Counted from the stretch's first letter, positions 39,438 to 48,393 are shown. The stretch is DNA of 56,595 nt from Clostridia bacterium (GCA_024653205.1 JANLFO010000017.1:1-56595); one strand, 5' to 3'. The notes: a model not told the origin generated them from the letters alone. Numbers and translations: made by a program.

Positions 39438-39457
39438 GAGTGTGTATACACACACTC
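39438..39457. promoter_or_regulatory. AT-rich inverted repeat upstream of citrate-synthase-like gene
   Basis: GAGTGTGT (39438-39445) and ACACACTC (39450-39457) flank ATAC and could form an operator or hairpin. It stands out in GC-rich surroundings and lies about 80 bases before the gene. An extra AGGAGGTGA at 39488 is followed by an early in-frame GTG, so the leader is unusual. Confidence 0.4.
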
Positions 39458-39540
39458 ATCCCGGGTTTGAGCAGGAGATAGGGGGAGAGGAGGTGAACTT
39501 TGTACTTTTAAGTTTCGCACGCAGGGGAGGGACGACCGAA

Positions 39541-40710
39541 ATGACCAACCCGGTCTACATCTGCGACACCACGCTGCGCGACGGCGAACAGACCGCAGGG
39601 GTGGTCTTCTCCAATCACGAGAAAATCCGCATTGCCCGCATGCTGGCCGAAGTCGGGGTGCACCAGATAGAGGCCGGTATACCGGTCATGGGCGGGGACG
39701 AGAAAGAGGCCATAAAGCAGATAGTGGATGCGGGCCTCAACGCCAGCATCATGGGGTGGAACCGGCCGGTAATCGAGGACATCAAGCATTCGCTGGACTG
39801 CGGTGTGGACGCGGTGGCCATCTCCATCTCCACCTCGGACATCCACATTGAGCACAAGCTGCGCAGCACGCGCGAGCGGGTCCTGTCGGACATGGCTGCG
39901 GCCTGCGAGTTTGCCAAAAAGCACAACCTGTACGTTTCCGTGAACGCCGAGGACGCCTCCCGCTCGGACATGGACTTCCTGCTCAAATTTGCCCGCATGG
40001 CCAAGGAAGCCGGCGCCGACCGGCTGCGTTTCTGCGACACCGTGGGGTGTCTGGAGCCCTTCACCAGCTACGAGAAAGTCAAGGCCATCATCGACGAGGT
40101 AGGCATCGAAATCGAGATGCACATGCACAACGACTTCGGCATGGCCACGGCCAACACCCTGGCGGGGCTAAAAGCGGGCGCCACCTACGCCGGGGTCACG
40201 GTCATGGGCCTGGGCGAGCGGGCGGGCAACGCCGCCCTGGAGGAAGTGGTCATGGCCCTGAAGCACCTGTATGGCGTCGATCTGGGCTTCAAGACCGAGC
40301 GTTTTAGGGAGATCGCCGAATACGTGGCCATGGCCTCCGGCCGCGAGCTGCCGGCCTGGAAGGCCATCGTGGGCACCAACATGTTCGCCCACGAGTCCGG
40401 CATCCACGCCGACGGGGCCCTCAAGGATCCGCGCACCTACGAAGTCTTCTCGCCCGAAGAAGTGGGCCTGGAGCGCCAGATCGTCATCGGCAAGCACTCG
40501 GGCACTGCGGCCCTAAAAGCCAAGTTTACCGAGTACGGCATCACCCTTACCGATGAGGACGCCGCCGCCCTGCTGCAGCGTGTGCGGGAGGCGGCGGTGG
40601 AGCTCAAGCGCTCGCTGTTCGACAAGGAGCTGATCTACATCTACGAAGACTACCTCCTGCACCTGGCCCGCAAGGGCGCGCTGAAGAGCGCCGGCCGGTC
40701 GGAGGTTTAG
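39541..40710 (+). CDS. homocitrate-synthase-like protein, probable Re-citrate synthase
   Basis: A 389-residue DRE-TIM metallolyase of the NifV type. It has [18 protein letters not shown] at the N terminus with catalytic Arg and metal Asp, [25 protein letters not shown] with two metal His near residue 197, and [14 protein letters not shown]. The next gene is an NAD-type isocitrate dehydrogenase. In clostridia the same pairing belongs to Re-citrate synthase, which is related to homocitrate rather than ordinary citrate synthase. That reaction (acetyl-CoA plus oxaloacetate) is my preferred call; homocitrate or citramalate synthase remain possible. ATG at 39541 follows GGGGAGGG. Confidence 0.65.
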   Translation: MTNPVYICDTTLRDGEQTAGVVFSNHEKIRIARMLAEVGVHQIEAGIPVMGGDEKEAIKQIVDAGLNASIMGWNRPVIEDIKHSLDCGVDAVAISISTSDIHIEHKLRSTRERVLSDMAAACEFAKKHNLYVSVNAEDASRSDMDFLLKFARMAKEAGADRLRFCDTVGCLEPFTSYEKVKAIIDEVGIEIEMHMHNDFGMATANTLAGLKAGATYAGVTVMGLGERAGNAALEEVVMALKHLYGVDLGFKTERFREIAEYVAMASGRELPAWKAIVGTNMFAHESGIHADGALKDPRTYEVFSPEEVGLERQIVIGKHSGTAALKAKFTEYGITLTDEDAAALLQRVREAAVELKRSLFDKELIYIYEDYLLHLARKGALKSAGRSEV

Positions 40711-40733
40711 AAAACCCGAAAGGGAGGTGCGGA

Positions 40734-40759
40734 GCCGGCCGTTTCGACAGGCGGCCGGC
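40734..40759 (+). promoter_or_regulatory. hairpin between ribosome binding site and start of idh
   Basis: GCCGGCCG (40734-40741) and CGGCCGGC (40752-40759) form an 8-bp stem with a 10-base loop. GGGAGGTG lies upstream (40722-40729) and the TTG start is at 40767. If the hairpin is folded, the site is brought to about 11 bases from the start; unfolded, it is too far. Confidence 0.5.
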
Positions 40760-40766
40760 CTTAACT

Positions 40767-41768
40767 TTGCCCACGGTAACGCTGATTCCCGGAGACGGCA
40801 TCGGCCCGGAGGTAACCGAGGCGGCCCGGAGGGTCATCGAGGCCGCCGGCGCGGACATCACCTGGGAAGTGGTGGAGGCGGGAGAGAAGACCCTGGCCGC
40901 CCGGGGCACGGTCCTGCCGCCGGAAGTCCTGGAATCCATTCGCAAGAACCGCGTGGCCCTGAAGGGCCCGCTCACCACCCCGGTGGGCACGGGCTTCAGG
41001 AGCGTGAACGTGGCCCTGCGCCAGGAGCTGGGGCTTTACGCCAACCTCAGGCCCGCCCGCACCTGGCCCGGCGTGCCCTCCCGCTACCAGAACGTGGACC
41101 TGGTGGTGGTGCGGGAGAACACCGAGGACCTGTACGCCGGCGTGGAGCACATGGTGGGCGAGGACGCGGCGGAGAGCATCAAGATCATCACCCGGCGGGC
41201 CTCGGAGCGCATCGTGCGCTTTGCCTTCGAGTACGCCCGCGCCCACGGCCGCCGCAAGGTGACCGCCGTGCACAAGGCCAACATCATGAAGTGCACCGAC
41301 GGGCTCTTCCTGAACTGCGCGCGCCGGGTGGCCCAGGACTACCCGGACGTGGAGTTCGAGGAGCGCATCGTGGACAACATGTGCATGCAGCTGGTGCAGA
41401 AGCCGGAGCTTTACGACGTGCTGGTCATGCCCAACCTCTACGGGGACATAATCTCCGACCTTTGCGCCGGGCTGGTGGGCGGCCTGGGCCTGGCGCCCAG
41501 CGCCAACCTGGGAGATGAGGCGGCGGTGTTCGAGCCGGTGCACGGCAGCGCGCCCAAGTACGCCGGCCAGAACAAGGTGAACCCCCTGGCCTGCATCCTC
41601 TCCGGGGTAATGATGCTCGAGCACCTGGGGCGGAAGGAGCCGGCGGAGCGCATCCGCCGCGCGGTGGAGCGGGTGCTGGCCGAGGGCCGCCACCTCACCT
41701 ACGACCTGGGGGGCCAGGCAGGGACGCAGGAAACGGCCGAGGCCATCATCGCCGCGCTCGGACCATGA
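40767..41768 (+). CDS. isocitrate dehydrogenase (NAD type)
   Basis: A 333-residue beta-decarboxylating dehydrogenase. It begins [15 protein letters not shown], has [15 protein letters not shown] near residue 71 (substrate Ser), [16 protein letters not shown] near residue 113, [10 protein letters not shown], and [16 protein letters not shown] with the metal Asp residues. The SVNVALR and [12 protein letters not shown] forms are those of NAD isocitrate dehydrogenases; isopropylmalate or homoisocitrate dehydrogenase is less likely. With the preceding gene it would run citrate (via an aconitase elsewhere) to 2-oxoglutarate. TTG at 40767 is the only start giving the right N terminus. Confidence 0.8.
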   Translation: MPTVTLIPGDGIGPEVTEAARRVIEAAGADITWEVVEAGEKTLAARGTVLPPEVLESIRKNRVALKGPLTTPVGTGFRSVNVALRQELGLYANLRPARTWPGVPSRYQNVDLVVVRENTEDLYAGVEHMVGEDAAESIKIITRRASERIVRFAFEYARAHGRRKVTAVHKANIMKCTDGLFLNCARRVAQDYPDVEFEERIVDNMCMQLVQKPELYDVLVMPNLYGDIISDLCAGLVGGLGLAPSANLGDEAAVFEPVHGSAPKYAGQNKVNPLACILSGVMMLEHLGRKEPAERIRRAVERVLAEGRHLTYDLGGQAGTQETAEAIIAALGP

Positions 41769-41786
41769 TCTTTTTCAACGTGGTGG

Positions 41787-42038
41787 CTAGCGCTCCCACG
41801 AGTCTCTTTCCCCCCGGACGTAGGAATCCGGGTCAACCCCGGCCCAGACGTCACGGTGCAGGCCCATGAGCCGGTCGGCGTAGCTTTTCGGCTTGGGCAC
41901 CACGACCACGGCGTTGCCGCTCACCGTCACCAACACTTCGTCGCCTTCCGAAAGGGAGAGGGCCTTCCTGATCTTGGCCGGCAGGACCATCTGACACCGG
42001 GAGCCGAGCTTCACCGTGGTGATGATGGCGTCTGTCAT
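41787..42038 (-). CDS. AbrB/MazE-like DNA-binding protein
   Basis: An 83-residue protein with a SpoVT-AbrB fold sequence, KLGSRCQMVLPAKIRKALSL, GDEVLVTVSG and AVVVVPKP. ATG at 42038 is 10 bases after GGAGGT. Such proteins are either antitoxins or transcription regulators. No PIN or MazF-type toxin gene is next to it, so it may be an orphan antitoxin or a free regulator. It is convergent with idh, only 18 bases away. Confidence 0.75.
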   Translation of the reverse strand: MTDAIITTVKLGSRCQMVLPAKIRKALSLSEGDEVLVTVSGNAVVVVPKPKSYADRLMGLHRDVWAGVDPDSYVRGERDSWER

Positions 42039-42078
42039 TTTCGACCGACCTCCGATGTAAGGGTGATCCTGCATACAC

Positions 42079-42084
42079 ATTATA
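42079..42084 (-). promoter_or_regulatory. -10 element for abrB-like gene
   Basis: A perfect TATAAT is read on the - strand 41 bases upstream of the start. The -35 at 17 bases (TGGCTG) is poor, so another factor or an activator may be used. Confidence 0.4.
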
Positions 42085-42213
42085 CCCTAACGTCGTGAGA
42101 TCAGCCAGACGGCAGAAAACCCTGCCACGCTTCAGGGAAGCCCAGACGCGGGTTGCCAGCGCTGCCCTGTTTCCCGCTTGTACCGGCTGGGGGAGCGCAA
42201 CGCAGATCGGTAG

Positions 42214-42230
42214 ACCGCGTTGCCTAGGGC
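42214..42230 (+). repeat. 17-base direct repeat, copy 2
   Basis: Exact repeat of ACCGCGTTGCCTAGGGC at 39384-39400. The stop codon of the parA-like gene (CTA on this strand, 42224-42226) lies within it. Confidence 0.7.
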
Positions 42231-43213
42231 CCCGCTTGAGTTCTGGACATGACCTTAGTTGCTAGGTGCTGATAGATTTCTCTTGCCTTGCTAACGGTGT
42301 ATTGGTGTTGCCCTAAGGCCTCCGTGGCGTCGAGCTCGAAGATAGCCTTATGATTCCGCTGGGCGTTGGGAGCGAGGCTGTGGAAGTTTTGTATATCAGC
42401 TAGCTTTAGATCAGTTGCGTCACCAACTTCGACAAGTCCGACGGCGCCTAGTGGGGCCGTGATCCCTTCCTGTATGGCGGGTTCAAGCCGATCATGCCAA
42501 TGGCGATACGCGGATGCGGGCCGCCCCCCGTAAATGCCAAACTGTTGAATAATGTAGCCTAGGAATCGGGGCGACCCGTGAGGTATCTCGAACGGGAGGC
42601 TACGGGGGACGCCTTGCCTGGCTCTAAGCCATTCATTGTGCCAAAGGACTATTGACTGCCCTACAGTATCGATGGCTCGCAAAGAGAACAAATCTGAGCT
42701 AACGGGAACGATAAGGTAGTCCGTACTTGTAATGATCGCGCGATTAAGAGCACCGATATTAGGACCTACGTCACAGATGGTATACCTACACTCTTTGGAG
42801 GAGGAGGCTTCTTTCAATAACCTGTAGATAGCTGACGTAATTCGGAATCCTCTCTCCTGGCCTGCCAAAGACTCGGTCCAGGAAACTGGCAGTAAACTTT
42901 CAAACTCTGCTAATCGAATGTCGCCAGGTATCAGATAGACGTTATCTCTGATCTTTACCGGCTCTCTGGCTTCATAATCCCCGCTACCGGATACCAGCGG
43001 TCTAAATGCCGCAGCAATAGTCCATGCCTCATCCCGAGTATAAAGTGATTCGAACCTCTGCTCGTCAAGTGCTAGAGCGGTCAGATTGGCCTGCGGATCA
43101 AGATCTACCAGCAATACCTTATTTTGTAGTTCTCCAAGCATAAGTCCAAGGTTAAACGCTACCGTCGTTTTCCCTACTCCACCCTTGTGATTGAATACGG
43201 TAACGATAGCCAT
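42224..43213 (-). CDS. orphan ParA-like ATPase
   Basis: A 329-residue P-loop ATPase with the deviant Walker A FNHKGGVGKTTVAFNLGLM at residues 7-25, LVDLDPQANLT, and Walker B-like CDVGPNIGALN near residue 146. Plasmid-type ParA proteins of this sort partition DNA or position complexes. No parB gene or centromere-like repeats are nearby. Base composition and codon use are clearly AT-richer than all neighbours, suggesting recent transfer. The start ATG follows GGAGGG. The C-terminal half, with many aromatic residues, is not familiar to me. The role is unknown. Confidence 0.8.
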   Translation of the reverse strand: MAIVTVFNHKGGVGKTTVAFNLGLMLGELQNKVLLVDLDPQANLTALALDEQRFESLYTRDEAWTIAAAFRPLVSGSGDYEAREPVKIRDNVYLIPGDIRLAEFESLLPVSWTESLAGQERGFRITSAIYRLLKEASSSKECRYTICDVGPNIGALNRAIITSTDYLIVPVSSDLFSLRAIDTVGQSIVLWHNEWLRARQGVPRSLPFEIPHGSPRFLGYIIQQFGIYGGRPASAYRHWHDRLEPAIQEGITAPLGAVGLVEVGDATDLKLADIQNFHSLAPNAQRNHKAIFELDATEALGQHQYTVSKAREIYQHLATKVMSRTQAGP

Positions 43214-43626
43214 ATGTGTCCCTCCTTGCTTTTGAAACGCCCGAGAACCTCATTGGTAGTCTTATCCATTATGAACACCAATACCCACCCTAAACAGGTT
43301 ATATTAAATTTTTCTGCATATGTCCCTCGTTTTCCTGCCATCGTAAGCCAGTTTTCCGGCCATTGATATTGACTGGCCCCGCGGTTACAGCCCGCAGGTG
43401 CCAACCGTACCCCAAAGGCGCAAGGATCGGAGGAAGAGGTCGCACTCTAACGGGCAAACCATGGGAAGCTACGCGTTAGCTGCCTGATGCAACGTGCAAC
43501 AGTGAGGAGGGCGCCAGTGTTCCGGGTAGGTGGAGGGTGAAACGGCACGACGACTAAGAAACGAGGCTACACCCTTTGCGTCGTTGGTGGTCCGCTGGTC
43601 CAGCCGGGGCGGCGGGCCGCCACCGC
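43214..43626. other. 413-base gap with tmRNA-like tag sequence
   Basis: The part near parA is AT-rich and should contain the parA promoter, though I could not fix it. On the + strand, GGGCAAACC at 43452-43460 is followed by TACGCGTTAGCTGCCTGA at 43470-43487, which reads Tyr-Ala-Leu-Ala-Ala-stop, like the end of a tmRNA peptide tag in its usual context. The acceptor ends and the T-arm of tmRNA were not found, so it is at most a fragment. The remaining sequence up to glgA has no feature I recognise. Confidence 0.3.
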
Positions 43627-45090
43627 CTACAGCGCCATCCGCCTCCGCTTCACGGCTAGGCGGTAAAGGCGCAGGTACTCCTCCGCCGAGCGCTCCCAGG
43701 AGAAGTCGGCGCGCATGGCGTTCTCCTGCAGGCGCCGCCACAGGGCCGGATCCCGCTGCCACACCTCCAGGGCGCGCCGCAGGGCCTCCCAGAAAGCCTC
43801 GGCCTCGTAGGGGCCGAAAACGAAGCCCGTGGCCCGCTCGGGCCCGGCGGCCAGGTCCACCACCGTGTCCTCGAGGCCCCCGGTAGCCCGCACCAGGGGC
43901 AGGGTGCCGTAGCGCATGCTGATGAGCTGGCCCAGGCCGCAGGGCTCAAAGCGCGAGGGCATAAGGAACAGGTCGGCGGCGGCGTAGATGCGCTGGGCCA
44001 GCACCGGGTCGAAGCCGATCTTCACCGATACCCTGTCCCGGCGGGCGAGCTGCAGCTCGGAAAAGAAGCGCTGGTAGCGGTCCTCGCCGCTGCCCAGGAT
44101 CACCAGCTGCACCTCTTCGGCCAGAAGCCGCGGGGCCACTTCGGACAGGAGGTCGAACCCCTTCTGGTCCACCAGCCGGCTCACCACGCCCAGGAGCAGC
44201 GCATCCCTCACCGGCAGCCCCAGCTCCTTCTGCAGGGCGGCCTTGTTTTCCTTCTTGCGGTCCAGGCTTTCCCGGTTGTAGTTTACATAAATCGCCGGGT
44301 CGGTGGCCGGATCGAACTGCTGATAGTCCACGCCGTTGGGTACGCCGAACAGGTCCGAGGCCCGGCGCCGCAAAAGCCCGTCCAGCCCCTCCCCCAGCTC
44401 CGGGGTCTGGATCTCCAGGGCGTACTTCTTGCTCACGGTGCTGATCAGGTCGGCGTAGACCAGCCCGCCTTTGAGGAAGTTCACCCTGCCCCAGAATTCC
44501 AGCTCGTCGGGGTTGAAGTGCTTGGTATCCAGGCCCAGAAGCCGCATGGCCTCGGGCGGGAACAGGCCCTGGTACTGCAGGTTGTGCACGGTCATGAGAG
44601 TGGCCATGCAGCGGTAGTAGGGGTCATCGGCGAACTTGAGCTTCAGGAACACGGGCACCAGGGCGGTTTGCCAGTCGTTGCAGTGGATCACCTGGGGCCG
44701 GAAGTTGAGCCGCGGCAGCATGGTGAGCACCGCCTTGCAGAAGAAGTTGAAGCGGGCGCCGTCGTCGGCAAAGCCGTAGAGGGCGTCGCGGTAGAAGTAG
44801 CGGTAGTTGTCGATGAGGTAAACGGGCAGGCCGCTTTCTCCCTCCGCCTGCGGGGCGAGCGCGGTTTTGCGGACGATGGCGGTCTCCAGCTGCCCGTCCA
44901 TCTCCACCGGCAGGTCGGCCAGGTAGTCGCCGGAGTGCACGCACTTGTAGCGGGGCATGGCCACCCGCACGTCGTGCCCCCGCGCCGCCAGCACCCGGGG
45001 GAGGCTGCCGGAAACGTCCGCCAGGCCACCGGTCTTGGCCAGGGGCGCCACCTCGGAGGATAGGAACAGCACCGCCAGTTTTTCCTTCAT
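43627..45090 (-). CDS. glgA: glycogen synthase (ADP-glucose, GT5)
   Basis: Extends alpha-1,4-glucan from ADP-glucose. The 487-residue protein has the KTGGLADV motif near residue 19, VIHCNDWQTALVP near residue 135, SRLVDQKGFDLL near residue 301, and the C-terminal RFEPCGLGQLISMRYGTLPLVRATGGLEDTV region (two parts near residue 385) with the conserved Glu. GT-B fold, usual length. It lies 13 bases after galT in a - strand pair. Confidence 0.95.
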   Translation of the reverse strand: MKEKLAVLFLSSEVAPLAKTGGLADVSGSLPRVLAARGHDVRVAMPRYKCVHSGDYLADLPVEMDGQLETAIVRKTALAPQAEGESGLPVYLIDNYRYFYRDALYGFADDGARFNFFCKAVLTMLPRLNFRPQVIHCNDWQTALVPVFLKLKFADDPYYRCMATLMTVHNLQYQGLFPPEAMRLLGLDTKHFNPDELEFWGRVNFLKGGLVYADLISTVSKKYALEIQTPELGEGLDGLLRRRASDLFGVPNGVDYQQFDPATDPAIYVNYNRESLDRKKENKAALQKELGLPVRDALLLGVVSRLVDQKGFDLLSEVAPRLLAEEVQLVILGSGEDRYQRFFSELQLARRDRVSVKIGFDPVLAQRIYAAADLFLMPSRFEPCGLGQLISMRYGTLPLVRATGGLEDTVVDLAAGPERATGFVFGPYEAEAFWEALRRALEVWQRDPALWRRLQENAMRADFSWERSAEEYLRLYRLAVKRRRMAL

Positions 45091-45103
45091 GGCTGCCTCC
45101 CGA

Positions 45104-46099
45104 TCAGGCCCGGTAGAACTCCGCCGCCATCTCCGGCGGCGTGGGATTGATGAACATGCCCGCGCCCAGCTCGAACCCCGCCAGCACGGTAAGGCGGGGG
45201 GCTAGCTCCAGGTGCCAGTGAAAGCTGTCCCTGTAGCCGGTCTCGCGGTAGGGAAGGGAGTGAAGCATGAGGTTGAAGGGCGGGTCCCGCATCCCCTCCA
45301 GGAGGCGGCGGGCCACCGCCTTAAGGGCTCCGGCCAGGGAGCGCAGCTCCCCGCGGTCGGCCTCGGCGAAGCTCGCCGCATGCCGCCGGGGCACCAGCCA
45401 CACCTCCAGGGGAAAGCGCGAGGCGAAGGGGCAGAAGGCGAGCAGGCTCCCGTCTGCGTAGACCACCCGGTCTGCCTCGCGCTCCTCGGCGGCCAGGGTA
45501 TCGCAGTAGTAGCAGCGGCCGCGCTCCCGGTGGTAGGCGCGGGTGCTCTCCAGCCTGCTCCTCACCGCCGCCGGCACCAGAGGAGTGGCGATGAGCTGGG
45601 AGTGAGGGTGCTCCAGCGACGCCCCCGCCACCACGCCGTGGTTCTTGAAGATCTGGGTGTGGGCGATCCCCGGATCCTGCCCCAGCCGGCGGTAGCGCTC
45701 CTGCCAGGCCGCCAGCGCCAGCAGGATCTCCTCCGGTTCCTGCCGGGCCAGGGACCGGTCGTGGTCGGGAGTCTCTATTATTACCTCGTGCCTGCCCGCC
45801 GCCGGCCCGGAAAGAAAAAAATCGCGCCGGGGCGGATCCGCAGCGGCGTCGTCCAGGGCCGGGTACTTGTTGGGCACCACCCGCACCTGCCAGCCGGGCG
45901 TGTCGGGCGCCGATCCTCCCGGCCGGTAGGCCATCACCTCCGGCGGGGTCTGGTCCTCGTTACCCGGGCAGAAGGGGCAGTTCTGGCCCTCCTTCTTGGC
46001 GGCCATTACCAGGGGAACGAAGTCCTTGGGCCGCTTGGCCCTCTCGGTGGCGATAATCACCCAGGTATCGGTGACCGGTTCGTAGCGCAGCTCGGGCAT
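45104..46099 (-). CDS. galT: galactose-1-phosphate uridylyltransferase
   Basis: A 331-residue HIT-superfamily nucleotidyltransferase. It has ELRYEPVTDTWVIIATERAKRP, the Zn cysteines NCPFCPGNE near residue 41, FKNHGVVAGASLEHPHSQL with the HPHxQ nucleophile His near residue 163, and SFHWHLELAPRL near the C terminus. UDP-glucose/galactose-1-phosphate exchange is the usual role; a related sugar-1-phosphate adenylyltransferase or phosphorylase activity is possible because it is paired with glgA rather than galK or galE. Confidence 0.85.
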   Translation of the reverse strand: MPELRYEPVTDTWVIIATERAKRPKDFVPLVMAAKKEGQNCPFCPGNEDQTPPEVMAYRPGGSAPDTPGWQVRVVPNKYPALDDAAADPPRRDFFLSGPAAGRHEVIIETPDHDRSLARQEPEEILLALAAWQERYRRLGQDPGIAHTQIFKNHGVVAGASLEHPHSQLIATPLVPAAVRSRLESTRAYHRERGRCYYCDTLAAEEREADRVVYADGSLLAFCPFASRFPLEVWLVPRRHAASFAEADRGELRSLAGALKAVARRLLEGMRDPPFNLMLHSLPYRETGYRDSFHWHLELAPRLTVLAGFELGAGMFINPTPPEMAAEFYRA

Positions 46100-46252
46100 G
46101 CTCTCGGCTCCTCGCGCGAACTAGCATTCATAGCGTGGCCGGGCGCCGGGGCCTATATGTCCGCCATGTTTTTCCTCACCCCGGGGGCATAAAGCCCCGA
46201 GGGCTCTCAAAGACTAAGCCCGGAGTAAAATTTGACCAGGGAGTGAGGGCCT

Positions 46253-47542
46253 TTGCGCGTACTGGTGCTTACCTGGGAATACCCCCCGCACCAGGTAGGC
46301 GGCCTGGGGAGGCACGTGGCCGGCTTGAGCCGGGCCCTGGCCGACCTGGGCCCGGAGGTGCACGTGCTCACCCGGGGGGAGGACGGCGAGGAGCGGGACG
46401 GCAAGGTGTGGGTGCACCGGGTGCGGCCTTACGACGTGGAAAGCCTGGACTTCCCCACCTGGGTGCTGCACATGAACCTGGCCCTGCTGGAGCGGGCGAT
46501 TCGGCTGTGGCCCCGGCAGGGGCACTTCGACCTGCTGCACGCCCACGACTGGCTGGTGGCCTTCTGCGCCCGGGCCCTGAAGCACGCCTGGCGCCGGCCC
46601 CTGGTGGCCACCGTCCACGCCACCGAGGCGGGCCGCAACCAGGGCCTGCACAACCCGCTGCAGCGGTACATCTCCGGCGTGGAGTGGTGGCTCACCTACG
46701 AGGCCTGGCGGGTCATCGTCTGCAGCCGGCACATGCGGCGGGAGGTGCAGGGCCTGTTCCAGCTTCCGGAGGACAAGATCAAGGTCATACCCAACGCCGT
46801 GGAGGAGGAAACCCCGCCGGCGGTAGGGCCCGGCTTTAAGGCGCGCTTCGCCCACCCGGCGGAAGACATAGTGTTCTTCGTGGGCCGCCTGGTGCGGGAA
46901 AAGGGAGCCCAGGTGCTGCTGGAAGCGGCCCCCCAGGTGCTCTCCGCCTGCCCCCAGGCCAAGTTCGTGCTGGCCGGCGAGGGGCCGCTCAAGGACGAGC
47001 TGGCCCGCCAGGCCCAGGGCCTGGGCATCGGTCCCAAGGTCTACCTTACCGGCTACATCGACGACGAGACCCTGCGCAAGCTCTACGCCTGCGCCGCGGC
47101 AAGCGTGTTCCCCAGCCTTTACGAGCCCTTCGGCATCGTGGCTCTGGAGGCCATGGCCGCGGGCTGCCCGGTGGTGGTGAGCGACACCGGCGGCCTGGGA
47201 GAGATCGTGCGCCACTGCGAAACCGGGCTCAAGGCCCTTCCGGGCAACGCCTTCTCCCTGGCCAACCAGATCACCTACCTCCTGCAGCACCCGGACCGGG
47301 CGCGGGAGATGGCCGCCCGGGCCCGGGAGACCGTGCGCCGCCTCTACAACTGGCCCCTGGTGGCCGGCCTCACCCTGCAGGTCTACCGGGAGGTCCTGCG
47401 CTCCTACCGGGCCAGCGATTGGGGCCGCGCGGCGGCTCGGCCGGCGCCGGCCCCCCTGCGCCGGTTCTCGAGCCCCGTGGCCGCCCGCCTGGCCCTGGCG
47501 GGAGGCCGCTACGCCTCCACCGGGAGGGAAAGCGGGCTGTGA
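46253..47542 (+). CDS. GT4-family glycosyltransferase
   Basis: A 429-residue GT-B glycosyltransferase. The N terminus [35 protein letters not shown] near residue 95, [17 protein letters not shown] near residue 210, and [24 protein letters not shown] region (two parts near residue 285) with the EX7E motif are clear. It resembles proteins annotated as glycogen synthase or alpha-glucan glycosyltransferase in Firmicutes and archaea. TTG at 46253 follows AGGGAGTGAGGG. Divergent from galT-glgA; its stop overlaps the next gene. Confidence 0.85.
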   Translation: MRVLVLTWEYPPHQVGGLGRHVAGLSRALADLGPEVHVLTRGEDGEERDGKVWVHRVRPYDVESLDFPTWVLHMNLALLERAIRLWPRQGHFDLLHAHDWLVAFCARALKHAWRRPLVATVHATEAGRNQGLHNPLQRYISGVEWWLTYEAWRVIVCSRHMRREVQGLFQLPEDKIKVIPNAVEEETPPAVGPGFKARFAHPAEDIVFFVGRLVREKGAQVLLEAAPQVLSACPQAKFVLAGEGPLKDELARQAQGLGIGPKVYLTGYIDDETLRKLYACAAASVFPSLYEPFGIVALEAMAAGCPVVVSDTGGLGEIVRHCETGLKALPGNAFSLANQITYLLQHPDRAREMAARARETVRRLYNWPLVAGLTLQVYREVLRSYRASDWGRAAARPAPAPLRRFSSPVAARLALAGGRYASTGRESGL

Positions 47543-48303
47543 AGGCGGTGATCATGGCCGGGGGCGAGGGAACGCGGCTGCGTCCCCTCACCTGCACCCG
47601 GCCCAAGCCCATGGTGCCGGTGGCCAACCGGCCGGTCATGGCCTACGCGCTCGAGCTGCTCTCCCGGCACGGCCTGCGCGAGGCCGCGGTTACCCTGCAG
47701 TACCTCCCCCGGCACATCACCGACTACTTCGGGGAGGGCGAGGACTGGGGCATCAGGCTCCACTACTTCCTGGAGAGTTCCCCCCTGGGCACCGCCGGCA
47801 GCGTCAAGAACGCCGCCGCCTTTCTCGATGAGACCTTCCTGGTGGTGAGCGGCGATGCCCTCACCGACTTCTCCCTGGAGGAAGCGGTGCGCTTCCACCG
47901 GGAGCGCAAGGCCCTGGCCACCCTGGTGCTCACCACCGTGGACAATCCGCTGGAATACGGGGTGGTCATCACCGATTCCGACGGCCGCATCCGCCGCTTC
48001 CTGGAAAAGCCCGGGTGGGGCGAGGTGTTCAGCGACCGGGTCAACACCGGCATCTACGTGCTGGAGCCGGAGGTGCTGCAGTACGTCCCCTCCGACCGGC
48101 CCTTCGACTTCAGCAGGGACCTCTTCCCGCTCCTGCTGCGCGAGGGCCTGCCTCTCTACGGATGCCTCCTGCGCGGTTTCTGGTGCGACATCGGCAGGTT
48201 GAAAACAGATCTTCTCGGGCCGCAGCGTCTTGCCTCCAGCCTGGGCAAGGTGGATCTGGCCCTCGACGACGCTACCCTTGACGAGCTGCGCCGGGATAAA
48301 TGA
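47539..48303 (+). CDS. NDP-sugar pyrophosphorylase, short
   Basis: A 254-residue nucleotidyltransferase with [16 protein letters not shown] at the N terminus, [24 protein letters not shown] near residue 111, [20 protein letters not shown] and FWCDIG near residue 214. It would make a nucleotide sugar from sugar-1-phosphate and NTP. Homologs in this group often continue with a left-handed beta-helix and sometimes a phosphomannomutase domain; here the protein ends about 35 residues after CDIG in atypical sequence. A truncation of the 3' end is likely. GTG start overlaps the GT4 stop. Confidence 0.8.
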   Translation: MKAVIMAGGEGTRLRPLTCTRPKPMVPVANRPVMAYALELLSRHGLREAAVTLQYLPRHITDYFGEGEDWGIRLHYFLESSPLGTAGSVKNAAAFLDETFLVVSGDALTDFSLEEAVRFHRERKALATLVLTTVDNPLEYGVVITDSDGRIRRFLEKPGWGEVFSDRVNTGIYVLEPEVLQYVPSDRPFDFSRDLFPLLLREGLPLYGCLLRGFWCDIGRLKTDLLGPQRLASSLGKVDLALDDATLDELRRDK

Positions 48304-48339
48304 CCCAACCGCCAAGGCGGGCCGCGTAGGGAGTCGGTC

Positions 48340-48368
48340 TTGACTTTCCGTAACATTATTCATATTAT
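48340..48368 (+). promoter_or_regulatory. promoter of phd-relE toxin-antitoxin pair
   Basis: TTGACT (48340-48345), a 17-base spacer and TATTAT (48363-48368), in an AT-rich stretch. Transcription would begin about 20 bases before the antitoxin ATG. Confidence 0.7.
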
Positions 48369-48393
48369 CTTCCATAGAAGGAGGTATCGCCCT

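Noticed and set aside
43174-43404. 76-codon - strand frame overlapping the start of the parA-like gene
   Set aside because: It overlaps the strong ParA N terminus and its ribosome binding site, has no recognisable motif and no start signal.
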